From Ooceraea biroi (lineage: Eukaryota; Arthropoda; Insecta; Hymenoptera; Formicidae): a DNA stretch of 64,000 bases. Shown here in pieces: positions 1 through 14,400 of this stretch. Below the pieces are notes generated by a model that was not told where the DNA came from, made no database searches, and worked only from the letters and a program-made list of their open reading frames with translations. The stretch spans positions 9,510,601-9,574,600 of the forward strand of contig NC_039517.1 of NCBI RefSeq assembly GCF_003672135.1, read 5' to 3'. A program made the translations under genes and the position numbers. The stretch's first letter is position 1. Every line of letters starts with the position of its first letter.

Positions 1-138
1 ATACACGTTCGGCTACTGAGGGTAACTTGGACTACAGCCCGCACCATGCAAAAGCACGTGTGTTTCGCTATAAATCAATTCAAGTCTATCCGTATCCACT
101 TTTCGTCTGCAAGTTCATAAGCTTGCGAGAGTGCTATG

Positions 139-181
<43 letters not shown>

Positions 182-1256
182 GCATAATTATATGACGTTG
201 TATATTTGTATAAATTTGTATAAATGTACAACGGCACAATTATATTATAGTTCACGAAATGAATGAATTGTCGTTATGAGATCAGAACTTGATTTCTCAC
301 TGCCAGTTTTAATTTGTCAAAGCTACAGCTACATCTCGCAAATCGACAGTACTCCGACGAACGTCGATCGCGATCATCGGGAAACGCACGCGGAAACACG
401 CGGCGAGCGCGCGCGTCATTCGTTGCACGTTCTGCGGGGAGGGATATTCTGTACGCTACTCGGTTGGGCTGGCTTCCAGATGAGCAATGCTGGACGGAAT
501 GCGGAATACATCGGGAGCGGGCCGGCATTCCTACTTAAATCAACATAACTCGGGTGATGAATGGTTAACAGGCCTCGGCGGGGAAGACGGGGGCGGGAGG
601 ACGCAATGCGCTCCATTTATGGAAGCTATTACGGCCGAATTTCAGCGTTAAATGTATGATTTATGGCCGGCTGTATTATCTTCGTCCGTGTCCGTCGACG
701 ATACAGTGCACGTCCCGTCGCACACGCCTCTCTCCGCTGCTGACCACTTCGGTCTCTACCCCCCCAGAAATTACTTCGCATTCGACCCCCGGTCGGACGA
801 AAAATCCACCACCGAGTGTCCATTCGCTGACACCGTCGCGTGATTAATGCGTTTCTGATTGTTATTCGTAATACTCGAGAATTTATGGCGCATTAGAATA
901 TCACAAAATAAAGCGGACCGCGCGAGGGTTCGCCAGTCCGCGCGAGGACTCGTGCGGGACAATACGGCGAGCCACCGCGCTGAATTTTCCGAGATTGCGA
1001 GACACACGACGGCAATAATGAAAATTGCAAGCGTATTTTAAAGCTGCACGGCGCCCCGGCGACGCGAAATGAACGACGAAGGAGCGCGGACGAAAGAGCG
1101 GAAATCCGCGAAATATGTATGGGATAGGATAAATAGGATCGGAGGCAGGGGTCGGAGGGGTTGGACCGTAATCTTAATTAAATATAGTTAAGAGGCTTTT
1201 CCGCGTGCTCCTACTCCCATAATAATAATATAATAGCGCGTCTTTCATTTCCGCAG
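1..1256 (+). other. Upstream or intronic DNA before the Ig1 exon
   Basis: No exon was recognised here. The next exon needs a donor in phase 1, and I could not find a hydrophobic signal-peptide ORF ending in one. The stretch holds a TA microsatellite at 142-178, a partly self-complementary 36-bp AT-rich segment at 197-232, and the pyrimidine-containing acceptor region ending in AG at 1255-1256. Open frames of 60-100 codons here look like chance frames of CpG-rich DNA. Confidence 0.6.
142..178. repeat. TA dinucleotide microsatellite
   Basis: An uninterrupted run of alternating A and T, about 37 bp, in the non-coding DNA upstream of the Ig1 exon. Confidence 0.95.
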
Positions 1257-1583
1257 GTACCACCGCCTACGCGTCCTACGAGACGCAGGGGCCCAGTTTC
1301 GTCACGGAACCATCGTCTAAGGTGGAGTTCACTAATGTCAACGGTGGCCGGGTAGACTGCACCGTCCGTGGAAATCCGCTGCCCACCGTCGACTGGCTGG
1401 CGGCGGACGGCAGCAGCATAACGAGCATCGTCGCCATCAGACACGTTTTTGGCAACGGGACGATATACTTTCCCGCCTTTGAGGCTGAAGCCTTCCGGCA
1501 GGACGTCCACTGGGCCATTTACAAGTGCTCAGCCGTCAACAGCGTCGGCGCGATCGTTAGCAGAGACGTCACCGTCAGAGCAG
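1257..1583 (+). CDS. Dscam2: Dscam2 exon: Ig domain 1
   Basis: Encodes the whole N-terminal Ig domain, with the motif GPSFVTEP, Cys in VDCTV, Trp in VDWLAADG and Cys in YKCSAVN. The acceptor is CCGCAG ending at 1256. The donor GTACCG follows a GCAG exon end at 1583. It enters and leaves in phase 1, so it needs one upstream exon ending in a single codon base. In Dscam proteins Ig1-4 form the horseshoe that takes part in homophilic binding. Confidence 0.95.
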
Positions 1584-1932
1584 GTACCGCCAACCGGGCG
1601 AAACCTCTCGCGCGCTCACCCCCTCGTTATCTGCATGCATCGCGGCCGGCGGTCCGCTTTTCGAGCTATCCCCGTCGGATCTCCGGACGACACCACGTCG
1701 TTCTTGTCCTTGTCCTCGTCCTCGTCTCCTCGTATATCCCCGCACACGTTGGTCGTGGCAGATAGACCGCCTAGTAGTAGGCGAGCGCGTGCGCGCGTCT
1801 ATCCGTGAGCGTGAGCTCGCGGATTCGATCGTCTCCACGGTCTCGCGGCCACGAGATGAAATTTCCTTCTCGGGTTCACGCTGGCACATCACGTCGGATC
1901 GTGACTGACGAGTTAAATAAGGAAGCTGGTTT

Positions 1933-1963
<31 letters not shown>

Positions 1964-3355
1964 CTCTCCCTCTCTCTCTCTCTGCCTGTTTGCATCGGAA
2001 TCTGCAATGATAATCGAATATCTGAATTGCCGAACCAAGGTTTAGGTTTTAGGTTTCGGTTTTACTTAAGAGAATATGGATGCTTTTGCTTTTGAAACTG
2101 TTATACGTGATGTAGAATTAGGTACTGCCAGAACTGTGAGCTTAAATAAGTAATGTGCTCGATGAATTAAGCACATGCTTTTCCCTTGCCGCGAGATTGC
2201 AAGTAATAATAATCGGATAATCGAGTGACTAAAGTGGATAAATTACAAGTTTTAATATTTTATTTAGAAGCAAATATCAAATTAACAGATCAGATTTGAT
2301 GTTATTATTATAATAATTTACCGTATTTAATATATAAAAACCGTATTTAATATATAAAATAATTTACCGTAAATGAAATAGCGATTCACAATTTAATGAA
2401 AAAAGCTTTCCATTAGTGTTAAAATTTGAAACTGTTATTTTATCTTTTTACTGTATTATCTTAATCTGTATATATGTATAAAACCACTCATATATATATA
2501 TATATATATATACATTTTATTCACTCCAGTTATTTGATTACTGATTATTACTTGAAATCTTGATACAAATTTGTCTGATTTTAATATTCTGCAAGATAAA
2601 TTTGTTTTTAAGATTTCAAGTTATAACCAGATAATCAAATAACTGGAGTGAATAAATTATAGTTTTTCATATCTATAATTCTAATACGAAAATGTAATGA
2701 GAACTCCTCCTAGACCATAGATCATAGGTCAAAACGGACAACGGGGATCAATCAGGCATGATCCTAAAGGTGCTCAGGTTTTTATTTTTCTGAACTTTGA
2801 CTCCTAAGTCACGTGACCAAAGCGTAAAATTTAGCTAGAGACTATCTTTGTACTCGCGCGTTGCGCGTGCCGGGTTTGCTAGTTATATATTAAACGAGAA
2901 AATCGATTTAATGTATCATACATATAATTTGCCGTGCCAAATAGCGATTCACGACTTATTTAATAAAGTGTTCCGTTGAAATTGTAAATCGTATTTTTAT
3001 CTTGAACTATATAAATATATAAGTTGTTGACCGCGATTTTGAGTCAATATCACATCAACGATTTCAATTCTTAATATTCTGGAAGTGATAAATTCGTATG
3101 TGAGACTTTTCGATATTCTGTTTGTCTCATGAAAACAGTATAAATTTCGCGAGATGTATGATTCGGTCTACTTTGAAATATTAGAAATTTCATGTTAGAC
3201 AGCTACGGGTACTTAATCATTGAAATCGCGTTAACGGGGGTTGAGATTTGTCTGCCAGTTCTTTTTACCTGACGGGGCGCGATATCTTCCAAAATTCACG
3301 TTTACGAAAGTATCGAAGTAAAAGACGGCGAGAGAACGAAGAAGGAAGAGAAAGA

Positions 3356-3391
<36 letters not shown>

Positions 3392-6300
3392 GAGAAGCGG
3401 CAGGAGCGGATAAATGGAGTAAAAGGAGGCCGCGAGGCGCCTTAAAAATAGAGCTTCCGCCGGGTCAACGAACCGGAAGATATCTTATCGACCTAATACG
3501 CCCGTAAATCATCGTCGCGTGAACGCAGCCCATACCTTTTCAGATTCATGCCTGGTACCTCTCTGCCGCGTCAGCTCCTAGTCTCCGCCTCAGCCATTTT
3601 CTTTTTGCTCGTCTTCTCCACGAGTTTCCGTCCGTCCTGCACGTCGCTTCCGCGCTATACCCGGCTACAGCCACCCTTCCTTCCGCCTTCCTTCGAGAAA
3701 AATCTTTCGGTCGCTCGCGCTCTCTATCCCTGGAAACAAAATGGATATGATTGCGAGCGCGATCGCTCCTGGTTACCGTTGGAAATGTCAGCTTTTTCTT
3801 CGCTCTCCCGCTACCCCTGGGACCGCTATCCATGCGTGATCCGCGACGCTTTGTCAAAACGATGAAAAGAAGTCACGTACACATCACACCGGGGGTTACT
3901 TGTCAACCCGTGAGGGGGACAACTCTTCCGGAAAGCCTACGGAAATTGATGTCTCAGAAAATAATCCGCAATTTTTCCCACGAGAAACACGCGCGGACGA
4001 AAGAGTTGATCATCTTTTTCTAAAAGCCGGAGAATCATCCTAATGATGACGTGCGTGTGCGTGGGCTCGTTATTCTGGTGCGTCCGATTCGGCGAAGATA
4101 CGCTCCCGGGGGAATAACTGCCGTCGTCCGGCAGTTTCCTCGGGCCAGAGTTACGAGACAAACAAGCCATTAGTCTCGTCGTTTCTTGACATGTTTCATT
4201 ATTGTTGGCTCCGGGAAGATAAAGATAAACGACACGAGAGATGACGAACGATGCGAGAAAGATACCCACGCGTAGGATAAACCATCGCGCGTCGCGCGCC
4301 ATCATTTGCAAGAATGTTACAGATGAAGCGACGATGGCGCGGGGGGTGAGCACCCTATTTTAATACGACGCGCGCTCGGTGTACACGTCCATGTACTGAG
4401 GAGTCGTACAACGAAAGCGCAACGAAAGAATAACTGGTCCCGTGAACATCGAACGTTCACCTTTTCATGTTTACTCGCATCCAACAGCTTGCGTCAGCGC
4501 GACAACGAGAACGCACGAACGATGTTCAGTCGAATGATTTCGCTCGTTATTTATTTCCGAGGGCGAGAGAAGGAGCGAGCAGGTCGAGACGCGACTCGAG
4601 AAACCCCGAAGATCCGGTGGTTCGCGGTGGTGGCGCGCTCTCGTTGTTCTCGCTTCGGCCGACCATGCAAAATCCACCCTCTCAACGTCGTCGCGACGGT
4701 GCACGTGTGTGTACGTGCGTGTATGCACGACATCACCTTACACCGAGAAAATGAGGAAGTTTAACGACCACACGGAACTCCTTTATGAAAACTACAGGAA
4801 CCATGCGCTGCTTACTTTTACGGTGCGGACGGTCACGTTCTCGAGCTCGTGTTGCGACTCGATTTAGCGGCTTATCGTTTAAAGATAACTCGTACAACGT
4901 ATATGCGCGCCGGCGTTGCAGTTTCCCCTTACAAATTCCCTACAAGCAGTCGTCGCGCTCGATATTAAATATTGCTTTCCAGAGCAGTTGCATGCTGCGC
5001 GCACGTTGATCGAAGATTAAAGAACGCGCTACGCGTGGAATTATACTATCAGATGAGCGTCACCATATAATTCTTATTTTCAAAGTAGTTTCATACATAA
5101 AATACCTCGTGCGGAATGTTTTACGTGGAGTTCTCGCTGCATTCTTCATTCTCTCAGTGTAATTCATGAAAATGCATCCGATGATGCTGTCTGCATTCCG
5201 GATCTCAAAGCTACGCTGCGCTCGGTCATAGACCGGTCCTCGAGTAATCGCGTCACCACGAGAGGCTCTTTGGGACTCTGCGTAAAATCCGACCTGTCGA
5301 AAAAGCGCGGTTTTCGGCCGAACTACTCTCTAGCGAATGAGGGGGTGGCCATGCGCGGTTCTGATGGAGAGAGCTGGTCGTCGCGAGCGCGTGTCGCATC
5401 CTTCCTGTCTTTCGGTCCTTTGATTCTCTCCGCTTCCTTCCACCCCCGTTCATTCCGCCTGCCTCACCTATCTTTTCCCGCCGCTCGTTTCATGATTTGT
5501 AAATATTACCTGCCGCGAGACGTCTGCCGAGTTTATGTTCGACTTGGTTGCCGTGTAACCGACAGAGCGAAGCGAGCGAGCGAGCGATACGCGCGAGAGA
5601 AGAGAGCTAGAGTAGGGCGGCTGACGAGGGAAACGTAACGAGTAACGAAGAGAAAACCAGAAAGGGAGATAGAACGAGAGAGATATAGAATGCCGGTGAG
5701 CGCAGGGGGCGAGCGCAGGGAGTGAGGCAGGGAGAACGGATGGAGTACGGGCAAACTCACTGAGTTTTTACCCCATTCTGAAGTCTGAGTGCCTCGCTCC
5801 GCTGACTCTCGAAACGGGTTGCGGAGGCAGAGCCTCCGACGCACCACCACACCGCACGGCGATTCCCTGGCTGCTTCTACCCCACCGTTCTCTCTTCCCT
5901 CTTCCTTCTACCCCTCGTGCCCCGTGCTGCCCTGCATCCTTCTTGCGCACCCTCGCGCACTCCTCGGTCTCCCGTGCCGGGCTGCCTGGCTGCTTTCCAC
6001 CTTCTTTACAACCTTATTCCGCATCCCCCTCTTAGACATGCCCTTACCAACCTTTCAGCCGAGCCCATCAACTTACGTGGGTTTGCCGGGTCAGGGGTGG
6101 ATTGCGACATGAGATTTTGGATAAGGCGCGGTCTTTTGGGATTTTCTACTTTGACCGTATTGTGCCTCCCTCGTCTGTCTATCTTTCTATCTCGCGAGCT
6201 TGCGGGCCCTTTCGTTAACGCGTACCTTCTGTCTTCGTGACGAGATGACGATTATTGGACGAAGGGGATGATGACGGATGATGCGATGTCTCTCAAAGAG

Positions 6301-8420
6301 AATGTCACTTTTCATAAATCCAAGCTGTTTTACTTATGACCGCCTTGCTTGATGAAAATAAAAAATCTTTAAAAACTGATTATGCGTTTCAAGCAGAATG
6401 CAAATTAAGGCCCAATCCCACCAACGTCGGTTAATTTTAACCGTAGTTTAACTCACTCTTCGTCTCTTTCTAACTACCTACCTTAGAAAGAGACGAAGAG
6501 TGAGTTAAACTACGGTTAAAATTAACCGACGTTGGTGGGATTGGGCCTAAATGATTCGTATCAGGACACAACGAGACACGTTCACGTTCATACGAGACAC
6601 AATTGCGAAAATGTTGCCCGTTACGAGTGAAACATCGGAATTTTGTGCCATTCTTATTTACTGAAAAAATAACTAAAAAGTCTATATTAAATTTGCGTAA
6701 TTCAACGTGTACGCTTCTAGCTCCTCGTATCGTCGAATACTCTGCCATCGCTAGTTTCGTTGTGTTTCGTTGTTCCCCGTCCAATTATCATTAAATTTCT
6801 AGCAAATTAATGAAGGCTATTTGTAATTCATTTTATTAACTGGTCGTACAATTCCGCACGCGAATACGCGCGATGAATGTAACGCATGTTTATCCGCAAA
6901 CATGCGTTAAACAGATCATCAAGAATACAGTGGCACAGTGGAATCACACACGTCGGAGCGTGTATTATATCAGCGCGTGTTTTACGAAAGCTCGCTAATT
7001 AGAAGCGGTATCAAATATTGTTGAGAGCACGACACGTCCTCACGCTGCCTCCTATCGACAGACGTTTGTCAAGCCGAATCGTCCTCGGTACTCGTATTTG
7101 CGTGTCCGTAACGTTTTTACGGTTCTGAAAGTACGGTGCACGCACCCGGAGGTGGAAGTTAACGTTACTGTGTGTTGCAGTGGTGAACCAGCGTTACGAT
7201 CCGGAAGTGCAGAGTCCTAACGGCTTCCTTGGCAATAACGTGCTGGTGCGCTGCATCGTGCCCAGTTTCGTCCGCGATCACGTCACCGTCACGTCTTGGC
7301 TTCAGGAACCAGCTTTCAATATTTACCCCTCCACGATGGGCGGTAAGCAACGCCAAGAACATTCAAGGAATATATTTATGCGCGGTTTCTAATATATAAT
7401 ATTAAAATATAATAACATGTAATATTACACGTACTTGGAGATAAGTTAATTTATGCGAGCACGCCGAGCGCTCTCACAGAATTACTCTAAAATTATGGAG
7501 ACCCTTTATACATACAATTACCGGGCGTTGCCGGTAAATTAATTGCACAGTTATAACGTCGGGGAAAACAGGAATCATATTGCATGACGTTATACGCGCG
7601 CGCTCGCATTTAACCGTGTGATTTCCCTTCGATCGATTTCGATTTCCACCATGATAGGGACTGTAATTCGAGACTAAACGGTGCGCCGTTGTTGCCGTTG
7701 TTGTTGTTACAGATGGCAAATATCATATGCTGCCGACCGGCGAATTGATGATAATCAATATTACGCGAAGCGACGCGCAGATGACTTACCGGTGCAGGAC
7801 GCATCACCGGCTAACTCAGGAAACCGTCGTCAGCAGCAATGTAGGGCGAGTGCAACTGACTGGTGAGTACGTCGTACATTTTTTCCCTCCTCCCTCTGTA
7901 TGCAAGGGACGGCTGGCTTCCATCTACTTTGTAAGAAGAGACCCTTCGATTGGCGTGTTGTCGAACTTTCCCGTCACTGCAACAGAACACATTGTTCATC
8001 GCGCAGTTTACCGCAGTTTGCCGATAGTCAATGTTGCTGGTAATTGGAGACTCCGGTTACAGCAATTTTGACGAAAAATAAAAATTTTATTAAAGGCCAC
8101 GTGAAATTAACCGAAGGGAACACGATAGCTCGGTGTTATTTTTTACTTCCAGTTTATTATTTTCCCGGTCGCGGGATGAAGTTCCCAACTTCACTCCGGA
8201 AACCTCACATTTCCCGCTGTTAATTACCTGAAGACAATAAACGCCGACAATTTTCTTGAAACAAAAAGAACAGTGCTTCCGAGTTAATCGATGAAGCTAT
8301 TACTAACGTACAACGAAGCAGGAGAACAGAAAGTCGCGGATATTCGTTATCAGTATCCTTATACCATCTCATTATCCTTCCTATTCACAATTACTAGTCG
8401 GGTCAGTACGTTAACGCACG

Positions 8421-8476
<56 letters not shown>

Positions 8477-11400
8477 GGTGTTATCGGTCCCGTTCATCGT
8501 ATTGCAAATACAAAGACGGGTTTGTTCCAACAATTATTAAATTTTTCGAAAACGTAAATAGAGGAGAGAGCTCGGACACAGGATATCCGCCGCTTGTCGG
8601 ACGGTAAATTCCGTTTCCGCCTCGAGCTGGACGTATATCGGACGTATGGCGGAGTTTAATTAAATGTTTACTTTACCCGCAGCCGATCCGATCGATACTG
8701 CGGCAATTATACTTCCCATTTTTTTTCATTTCGTGCGAAAGCAACCGAAGGAGAGCGATGAAAGGGGAAAAATTTGTCCCGCGGATCAACGATCTGGTTA
8801 CGTCCGCGTCATCAAAATGATTAATACGTGCGTTCAAAGCGCTACTGCCATTATGCCGTTTAGATATTTACTCGTATCGAGTAACGAACGCGCGATAAAA
8901 ATAACGAGAATCACCGTGTTTTCGCCGATTAATTAATATCCGATCAAAGGGAGATCTAAGAGTTAGGACGTCATCAAACAGAGTGGATAATTAATTTCGG
9001 AAAGCGCCTCGCCCCTCGCCCCTTTTTACGCCCTCTTGTAATTTGTTCCCCTCATCGCGTCAGTCGCATTAACTCGGATCTTATCTCGCGATAGCGGCGC
9101 GGTCGCGAGGGAGGAAAGGAGATAAAAGCGGCGCGTTTAACTGCCGGCGTGAAACCGTCCGGGCGACTTCTTCGACGGTGGTCGACGTTTAATTAGATAA
9201 AGAAGCGTCGACGCCCGCGGTACAGCGTTGTGTAAGTTATAGGGAGACTGAATAAACGCACGTGAACGGAAAAAGGTAGAACGAATGGAGTTATCCTGAG
9301 CGGTAACCGAGCCGGCTAATGACGTTTCCCTCTTCCTTTGGGACGTCACACTCGAAACCAAGCGGAATTTTAATCGTAACGGTGAATTATCCGCTCGCGC
9401 GTATGTATTTTCCGCGCCGTTCCGCCGCAAGGCATCGGCGTGATCGATCCATTAACGTCGAATCTTCCTTTCGGAGCCATTATAAATATCATCATTCATC
9501 TATTATTCTTATTTAATATATATTATTCTTATTTTATTTAATTATTCGATTAAAATCGATTTTCCAGCAGGAGCTGCGCGGGTGCGTGGAAATAATAGTT
9601 ATAATGGAATATTGATCGCCTCGCTCTTTTAGAGTGCAGTATACGCCCGCTGCGCGAGGAACCACTTTACCGGAACCGGCTCCGTGGCGGACGTTCTAGA
9701 TTTTCAAAAGTCCCTGGGACTCCGAGAAACTTTAGAAAACTAGGAGAATCTCTCGTGTGATATCACAAATTTCGGCGAGACGTGCGGCTTATTTAAAGTT
9801 TCCCGTTGCACCGAGAGCGGACGAACTTGTCTCGCCGTGATTCCGAGTGCGTGTCGTTTCTCACTGTGCACTTCCAAGCGTATACATTGCGTTCCGTATC
9901 GCGTACGGCGGAGCAATTTGATAGATGTTTGCTCGAAATGACGCTAATTAATTATCACAATTATTGCAGATTTCAGCGACCTATTTTGTAATCGTATCGA
10001 TAGCGTGATAAATGTATTGTGCTCGAAAGAGTCTCTCGGTTTGAAAGCTGGCAACGTGATACGACTCGGCATCGAGCGAAAATGCATTGCAGCCCATAAC
10101 CGACGTGCCCGTGCGCTGCTTTACCGTATTCCTAATCACGCAAATATTTCCAACGGACATCAATTAATTATCGCTGTTATTCACTCGCGGGTTAATTACC
10201 TCGTGTATCATTTGACGGGTTGCCGAATAAATGCTAAATAATTCGCTGAAAGCGCTCGACAGCGCGATACGCAAGCGGGATAAATATTTGTCTGAAGCGA
10301 GCTGCGCGAATAAGGGAACGATGAAAGTGAGGACGATTGATGTGAAAAAGTCCCTCCCTGTCTCCCGGCCGGCTCTCTGTAATCGGATAGTCCGGCATAT
10401 TTATCTCCCCGCGGGTTTCGAGTTTCCTCAAACGATTCGAACTGCAACAGTCTTAGCGGCTGTAATTATTAAGCGAATAATTTAGTCTAACAAAAGAAGC
10501 GATTCAAATTGCAGCGTGCCGCGCTCGCGACGACGACAACGAGCGATCGATCTTGTGACGCGAATCGCCGTCGCGTTATTCTTGAGATATCGAGGTAAAG
10601 AACGGGGTTGGGGCGGAAGTGCTCGCTGTCTGTGTGCCGGCGCATAATCAAGCAAGAAAAACCGATCCGACGTGCCCGAGCAAGAATATCTCGGCGCGCA
10701 GGCGTTAAAAAATTCACGGGTTTCAATTTTCCCCGAAATGTACGCGCGTTCGCTCATTCGTAATGGGAACCCGGGTATGCGGGTATGGCGCTCCTTCCCC
10801 GGTCTCGCGCTCCCCGGTACCACCCACGCGCAGGGGGATGTTTCCCCACTGTAAGATAGAAATTTATGCTAAGCGCACTTACGTACTTAATAACTTAATA
10901 ATGAAGTTTCCGAGAAATTTGATCGTTTGCATATTTCGGTGCGCCCCGTTTTCTTGTGCGCTCTCTCTCCCTCTCCCTCTCCCTCCCCCATGCACCCCCA
11001 ACAGGGTCCCCCGTGGCGCACACTAAATTAACCAACATCTCGATGTACAGTAGTTTTCCGGAGTAATGAGGAAACTTTTCGGTGGTATTATCCGACGCGC
11101 GTGTAAATCCCATGGCGATGGTCCCGCAGGTGGGTCCACCGAAACCAGAATTCGCACAGCGTTTATTGCACGATGTCGGATAATGCAATATCACGCGCGC
11201 ATCAGGGAAGATCGTAAAACAATTTCAGCGATACGCGATTCGCTGGCGTAGCCAGGAGCGCAATGCCGGTCTGATTTACCGATCTCGATGCGCGAATTTT
11301 ACAGGTATTATGGGGTTCCGTACACCGCAGCAGCATCGCTTAGGGCTTGAGGGTCTCGGCAGATTCGGCAACGCCATAATCGATACTCGAACGATAGCTG

Positions 11401-14400
11401 GACGGTGCATACGACTCCGCTCACGTCTCCGCCCGAGTTTTTACTCGTCCCGGAGTAATCCGTTTTTGTTAAACAACCCCCCCGGATCGGTACCATTTCC
11501 CCGTGGTCTCCTCTCTGATGATGATGAAATGAAACCGTAATTTATGGGAGAATTCTATTTACCGAAGTAATGAATATATAATATTAATGAATTAAGACTG
11601 ATGTGCGCGATATTGTTCGACGCGTATCGACGTTTGCTATTAATTTTCATCATCGCGTTGAAATGATGCACCACACGCGCTCGCTTGTGCAAACGTATCT
11701 CAACGTTGACGACAAATATTTTTGTCGCGATGTGCGGAGAAGAACGTGTACGTGTGTGTTGCGCACGTGCGGAACACGACCGACGAGAGTATTCGTCGCC
11801 GTAATCCAGCGCATTAATTCCTCGTTAAATGTAACAGCACGTATGCGTCGCTGTCCACACATCATTTGATCGTGAAATAACACACGTGCCAAAGAGGAGA
11901 GGGCACTTGAGTATCTATGGGCGAATCAATAAACCACGCTGCATTTCTACCGCAGATATGCGCCGGGCGGATTGAGTGGCTCGATTTTAACGGTGTGCGA
12001 CGCGAAATAAAAATACACCTACATTTGTAATTGGACAAATGGAATAACCGTGCGCGCGGCCGTGATACGTATCGATACGTTAATGGCGATGCACTCATCT
12101 CATTTTTGCCTCGTAACTGTGCCGCATATATCGACCTGTTTAATTAGAAATTTGTCCTGCGTGAGAAAATTCGAATTTCCCGAATAAGGGAAGAACGGAA
12201 AGAGAAAGAGCGAGAGAGCGAGAGAGAGAGAAAGAGATGGAATTACCCAGAGTACGTCGGGCGCGAATTAGAAACGCGGAACGATTTACGTAACAATGCA
12301 ATACTCCAGCTCGCAGTTTACCAGTACGAGGAATATCATAACTGCGTTGCATGCAAGCTTAATTGACGAATACGGTTCGGTCTCTGTTTCCTGAATCATG
12401 CCGGTATACGCGATTTTTCGCGCGGTAGCGCGAGGCGCGTTACGAGCCACTTCCGAAAATATCGTTTTAATAGCTCCGTAAAATGGCGTAGTGACCCAGT
12501 TTTGAGCGGAAGGAGAGAAAAAAGGGAGAACCTCGCGCCGAGGAATTTCGTTAATGCGGTACGCGAGCAAGTCTCGCGTAAGAAGACGTCGCCGCCGGAC
12601 GTGTCGCGCCGTTCGGGCGGAACGTAATTTTTCCGACAGTTTTGATAGCGCGTGACATAATTTCAAATTCTCGCCAAAGCGCGAGTGATATACCGCCGTT
12701 ATCTAGCGTAGTTCCGCCTCATAGTGCGCCGTGTCGTGTAAGACGTGGCGTTATCTGCGACCATAACTCCCCATTAAACGTCGCGCTCGCTGCGTGCACC
12801 GAGTCCTGCCTTTTTCCGTCTCGCTTTTCCTCTCCGCTTGCACGATTCCTTCATTTTCCTGCTCTCTCTCTCTTTCTCTCTCTAGCTTGAAGTACCGCGC
12901 TTGCTTTTCTTTTCCCTTTTCCCGCAGACACGGTAACGATTTATGAACATATTTTCCGCGTATCACGCGGCAAACCTCCCCAGAATCGATCGCCGAACGT
13001 GCGGTGGAGAGCCGGCAGGCTCCCGCGATTTAATCTTCGATTTTGCTCTTGTAATTTGATTTACGCTCTCTGCTTGTCTCCGTTTTTCAGAGATCCGTGG
13101 CTCCATGCCGCCCATAATAAACGAGAAGCTGGTGTACATGTCGGCCCGCCTGAAGGATACCGTCGTGATCCCCTGCGTGGCTTACGCCAATCCCACCCCG
13201 GTCAACAGGTAAGTCCTCGCAACACCGTCGATCGCAACGAATTCTTCACGTCTAATCAAGTAAATTTAAATAGCAAACAGAATGCACTTTACGTTATTAA
13301 AACGCCACTCTGTGCAGGAACTGTTCGCGCAGCGAGACAGATGATCTCCTGCGTAATAACGCGCGGCCGCGCCCTTAAGAATCGCGCGATCAAAATTCAT
13401 CCAGGATATCGCGCGCGATACTACAATTTCCCGTAATTCCGTAAAGCGGTCATAATTATAATTTAAATGCATTTTTCTTGTGAGACCAGGTCGCCGGTGC
13501 GCTTGTTTATCGCCGCGCCGCGCTGCTCGATCTTGGAGCTCGCGTATATAACGCTCGCAGGTTCATAATTAAACGATAAGCAGCCGTTTATTTTCAGCGA
13601 GACTTGTCGTAGCGAGTAATCCGCATGTAAAGAACAACACGCGCGTGTGAATTAGAGGCGGTATCGAGAAGATCCGCTCGCGCGGACACGCCGCGCTGAT
13701 GCGAGTACCACGGGATGCTGCGGACGCGACGTACGTGCGTACATAGATACGACAGCACAGTTGTGAATGGCAGTTAATAACGGAGAGCGACCGCAACGTA
13801 CACGATAAATATTGACCGTCCAATATTAGGACGAAACTGGCGGAACACGCCGCAACGGATTTCAATTCCCGTTTCCGATTTCGCATGCGGGAATATAAAG
13901 TATAAACGAGCAGCGACTGAATTCTGCCTCCATTTTTTCTCCCTCTTTCTCTCTCTCTCTCTCTCTCTCTCCTCTCTTTCTCTCTTGTTCTTGCGTTCAC
14001 GTGACAGAATCCGCATCGCGGATCCGGATCGTTCCATTTCGTGATTTATATCCCCGCGGTAAATTTCGTTAGCTATTCTTGGAGGAGGGAGCAGAAAGGA
14101 AAAATGCAGAACGCGCGGTTAATCGCGTAGAAACTTGTATAACGAGTTTCATCATCGTTGCGGAATCAAACGTTATTCAGCGGGAGATAAGAGAACGGGG
14201 CTCATCATACGTGAAATAATATGCTGCCCGCGCGCGTTCACGACGGAATCAGACGCGTGCGATTTAACCGTGTTTTGCGTTTCGCGTCGAGCGAGAACTG
14301 CGACCGACAGCCGTGACGGGGAAATTGGAATCTTTGTGCAAACAGACGAACATGCGGACGGTGCTCGCTCGCCGCTAGACGTGTACATCTCTCTCTGTCT

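Larger units (their letters stand above)
1584..7180 (+). other. Intron of 5.6 kb with several repeats
   Basis: Separates the Ig1 and Ig2 exons. It contains a CT microsatellite (1932-1982), a 20-bp tandem repeat (2321-2360), a foldback (2519-2653), a Helitron-like end (2855-2882), a GA run (3361-3388) and a perfect-arm MITE (6409-6547). Apart from these it is CpG-rich unique DNA in which I see no gene. Confidence 0.85.
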
